DNA of 64,000 nt, taken from the NCBI GenBank assembly GCA_034190875.2, contig CM067349.1, positions 6,392,505 to 6,456,504 on the forward strand, read 5' to 3'. The notes below the pieces were generated by a model. It saw nothing but the letters and a program-made list of their open reading frames with translations, was not told the DNA's origin and did not search any database. Below are positions 61,420 through 64,000 of the stretch, one piece after another; the stretch's first letter is position 1, and each line of letters starts with the position of its first letter. Source of the stretch: Urechis unicinctus. Taxonomy: Eukaryota > Annelida > Polychaeta > Xenopneusta > Urechidae. Position numbers and translations under genes: made by a program.

Positions 61420-62110
61420 ACCTCAGGTGTGTAGTACCCTGTCGTTTATATGCTTGATCAATGCACTGTTCTCTGGTCCAGTAGTTTAAGGGGTGCCATA
61501 GCAGTGATCTATCCATTGCGTTTGTTTCTTCTTTCACTAAGTAATGGTGGTCATTGGTGAAGCATTCTACCCATATGTTAGGATGGGTTGAATAACCACG
61601 ATGTTAGCCGGTTATATATGAAATATGAATAAAGCATCTGAGGTAGAGAACGCGACATAGCACATGCCCATGTACATAGCACATGCCCATGCTACAAGAT
61701 TCGGTCGATAGTATAGTGAGGCATATGCAATATCTCACCGCCGTTAGTCAGCTATCGCATCAAAGATTGCACTATCGATCATACACCCTTAAAATTGATA
61801 CAGTACATCATGCCTTCGGTGCAAAGTGTTTACACGAAATATTTGTCTGCTACTAATCAAAACTTTGTATCAGCATTTCATGTAGAAAGCACACAGTGGT
61901 TAGGACCCAGAACACATATCATATAATTGCATATATATGATATACTGATTGATTGTGATTACAATTTCAACACAATTATGTACGATTGGCATCCACTATT
62001 AGCTGAAGGGGAAACGCCTGCCAATTTTAAAGTAGTCTATTGATAGGCAGTGAAAATTATGGATTTGTGCGTTGAATCTTGTAGTCTTTTGATAGGCAGT
62101 GAAAATTATG
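61420..62110 (+). repeat. repeat block S, copy 3, with a 50-bp internal duplication
   Basis: Matches 45,640-46,230 and 47,430-48,050. At its end GATAGGCAGTGAAAATTATG occurs twice (62,043 and 62,091), whereas the other copies have it once. The first version continues like copy 2 (GCGTTGAATC) and the second like copy 1 (GCGTTTCTT), which suggests an unequal exchange between copies. Confidence 0.85.
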
Positions 62111-64000
62111 GATTTGTGCGTTTCTTACAGTTTAACGCCTTTAAACCTCTTGATTGATCTGCTACCCTTTACACCGGTTGCAGGTAACACGAACACTGTG
62201 TGTAGTAAAAGACACACTGAACATGCTATTAGACTATGCCACTCGTATGCCAGAGAAATTCACTCATGAATACTATGGGTCACCGATAGGTGTTATTGAA
62301 GCTGTCAGTGCGCAGGGTTTGATATCAATCGAGGGAATTATGCTCACCCACAGTCGCTATCTGCTACTGTTGTTTGAGCTCTTTTACAAACAATGTAGGA
62401 GGTTATTCAATCAACTTATGCACAGCGTCACCAGTGCACCTAAATATGAGTTTATGATATTTCATAACCAGTATCGCACTACGTATGCAACTACGTCAGT
62501 AGCCTTAACGTAATATATTGACCACTAAGAAAAGGAAAAACACCGAGAAGAGATGGCTCACGTGGTGCTGTAGATTGGATGGATGTTGAAAGGGATCTCT
62601 TATGAAAAGCGTGACCTAAGCTGCGAAAACACATTGCCACGAAACTGCAGGCCTATAGTAAGTATGCGAGCATTTCTGGCCGCCAGGTTGTGTAAATTAG
62701 CGATGCACTACAGCTACTTTCTGCATGGCTAAGTATTTGCTGAGATTTATAGGTGAATATGAAACTTTTGCGCAATGTTAAATGTATTCGGGTATGGTGT
62801 CATACAGTTGCATAGATAATTACAATATTGTAGGGTCACTCAGTCCGGCCCATATTTTACTTAAACAACCGAACATAGTCCCGCAAATCATTTACATTTC
62901 ACAAAGGGAGTATTATATTCTTTTCCAAGCTACTAATCGATGTCGTTCCAATGTCGTCAAGGTGACTAAGAAAGACTGATTTGATGGTAGGGCAAATTAT
63001 ATGATCTAGAAGCCGCACCTATCAGGATTAACGTATAAGGCTTATTGAAACAATCCCATACATATGAATTAATTTTATATAAATGAAGCACTCCACTTCC
63101 ATATCAATCATAGCTATTTGTTTTATACTGCTATGGGCCTGACAAAGTGAGACTTTGGTTGTGTCGGATTATGCGACGAATGATAACATGAGCATATGTA
63201 CTCTCTAAGCAAGATCACAATAATAACACTATATTAAATATGTTCCTTTACCACTATAAGGCCATTCAGTATGTTTGTATCGCGTCTTTGTTTTAGGTTT
63301 TTTCAATCAAACAAAGGAAAAAAAATTCGCTGTTCAATTTTCTATTGACAGCAACTCTACTCTGAACGGATTAAATTTGACGTCATGGCTGACCAAGGAA
63401 AATTCCTCTTATATCATATGAACATATCCACATTGCAGCTTTAGATGATAAGTGCAAAACTGTTTCATTCAGAATCTAAATCACTCTCATAGTGCGCCTT
63501 AACTTTTCAAAGCTGGGAAACGCATATTTGGGACACAAAGGAGGATGAGACATATTAAGACGGAGTGCTCCTTGATCTCTGATAATCCTAGTTCAATTAA
63601 AGCTTGTTTTCTTTAAAATGCCTTTGAAAAGACACAGGCACCATTTTGTTAATATATATTCCGCTATGATTTATTCATGATGTGGCGAGATTGTGATTGA
63701 TGATATAGGCTAGCTAATACGCAGCCAGAGAGACCAAGGTACAAGTTGATCACCTGATGAAAGGATTGCTGCCTATCTTGCCCTGCTTGGGATCTATGTA
63801 GGCCAACATTTATTTACAAATGTTGTACTGGTGAGTCAATATGCTTGCACAATTAACACCATCATGGATCGCAGTAAATGTAATGGTGATTAAGGTAGAA
63901 TAATTGGATCGGCTGGATGGTTTTGCCGAGTTGTACGACGCATTGCACATATATTTATATCCGAGTCGATAGCCAACATGGAAATTATATTATAACCTGC
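62111..64000. other. end of copy II and right margin; no gene
   Basis: 62,150-63,060 matches 46,249-47,070. From 63,100 to the window end there is AT-rich sequence without a counterpart in the window and without a convincing ORF, so the duplication may end near 63,100. Confidence 0.5.

Noticed and set aside
46249-62513. Paralogous ORFs at 46,249-46,497 and 62,154-62,513 (both begin ICYPLHRLQVTR) as a conserved small protein
   Set aside because: Most nucleotide differences change the amino acid, the lengths differ and the starts are not ATG. The pattern is that of neutral repeat DNA.

Overview
The window looks like animal (invertebrate metazoan) genomic DNA. Most of it is AT-rich. The genes have short exons with GT-AG introns and AATAAA signals, and there are long microsatellites and minisatellites, tRNA-derived repeats and several transposon classes (Ty3/gypsy, KDZ, hAT, a THAP-coding element). 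I see no bacterial operon structure. The species cannot be named from sequence alone. All homology and identity statements were made by eye, without any search.

Left part (1-20,500). A complete Ty3/gypsy LTR retrotransposon lies at 173-5086 on the minus strand. It has identical 149-bp LTRs, a 5-bp target duplication (CTTCC), a primer-binding site, a polypurine tract and gag-protease-RT-RNaseH-integrase. Its frame is broken at four homopolymers and one integrase catalytic Asp is Tyr. Next come the last exons of a small unidentified plus-strand gene (to 7245), a 500-bp ACAT/TA microsatellite, a 38-bp minisatellite, a G-tract region and a probable solo LTR. From 19,260 down to 10,635 (minus strand) there is a KDZ-type DDE transposase gene. 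I could assemble about 15 exons, and nearly all splice phases agree across the gene. Its three catalytic acidic residues are present, but the copy carries small lesions. A 2.1-kb hAT deletion derivative (14,769-16,856) sits in one of its introns. Just beyond its 3' end, the minus strand can fold into a 36-bp hairpin.

Middle part (20,500-29,000). A diverged repeat block (20,540-25,135) is the inverted counterpart of DNA at 29,057-35,700 and 41,820-42,710. Between the two arms lies a 3.9-kb core with coding signal: a two-exon gene with small lesions (26,155-26,973) and a clean THAP zinc-finger ORF (27,365-27,685) with a TATA box. Long, internally repetitive inverted arms around a THAP-coding core resemble Galileo-type P-superfamily foldback elements. 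This is the most interesting hypothesis in the window, and it is an inference.

Right part (29,000-64,000). I find no convincing gene here. The DNA is a partial tandem duplication of a large composite module: copy I 29,057 to about 48,500 and copy II 48,560 to beyond the window end. Within it are about 2-kb sub-repeats. Comparing the copies shows a 43/40-bp minisatellite plus a tRNA-derived SINE (39,915-41,510) present only in copy I, a 500-bp TA/GATA microsatellite that grew only in copy I, and a 0.5-kb insertion only in copy II.

A theme across the window is that nearly every break in an otherwise good reading frame is a one-base change in a short homopolymer. This points either to assembly indel errors or to slippage decay, and it affects how 'dead' these elements should be judged.
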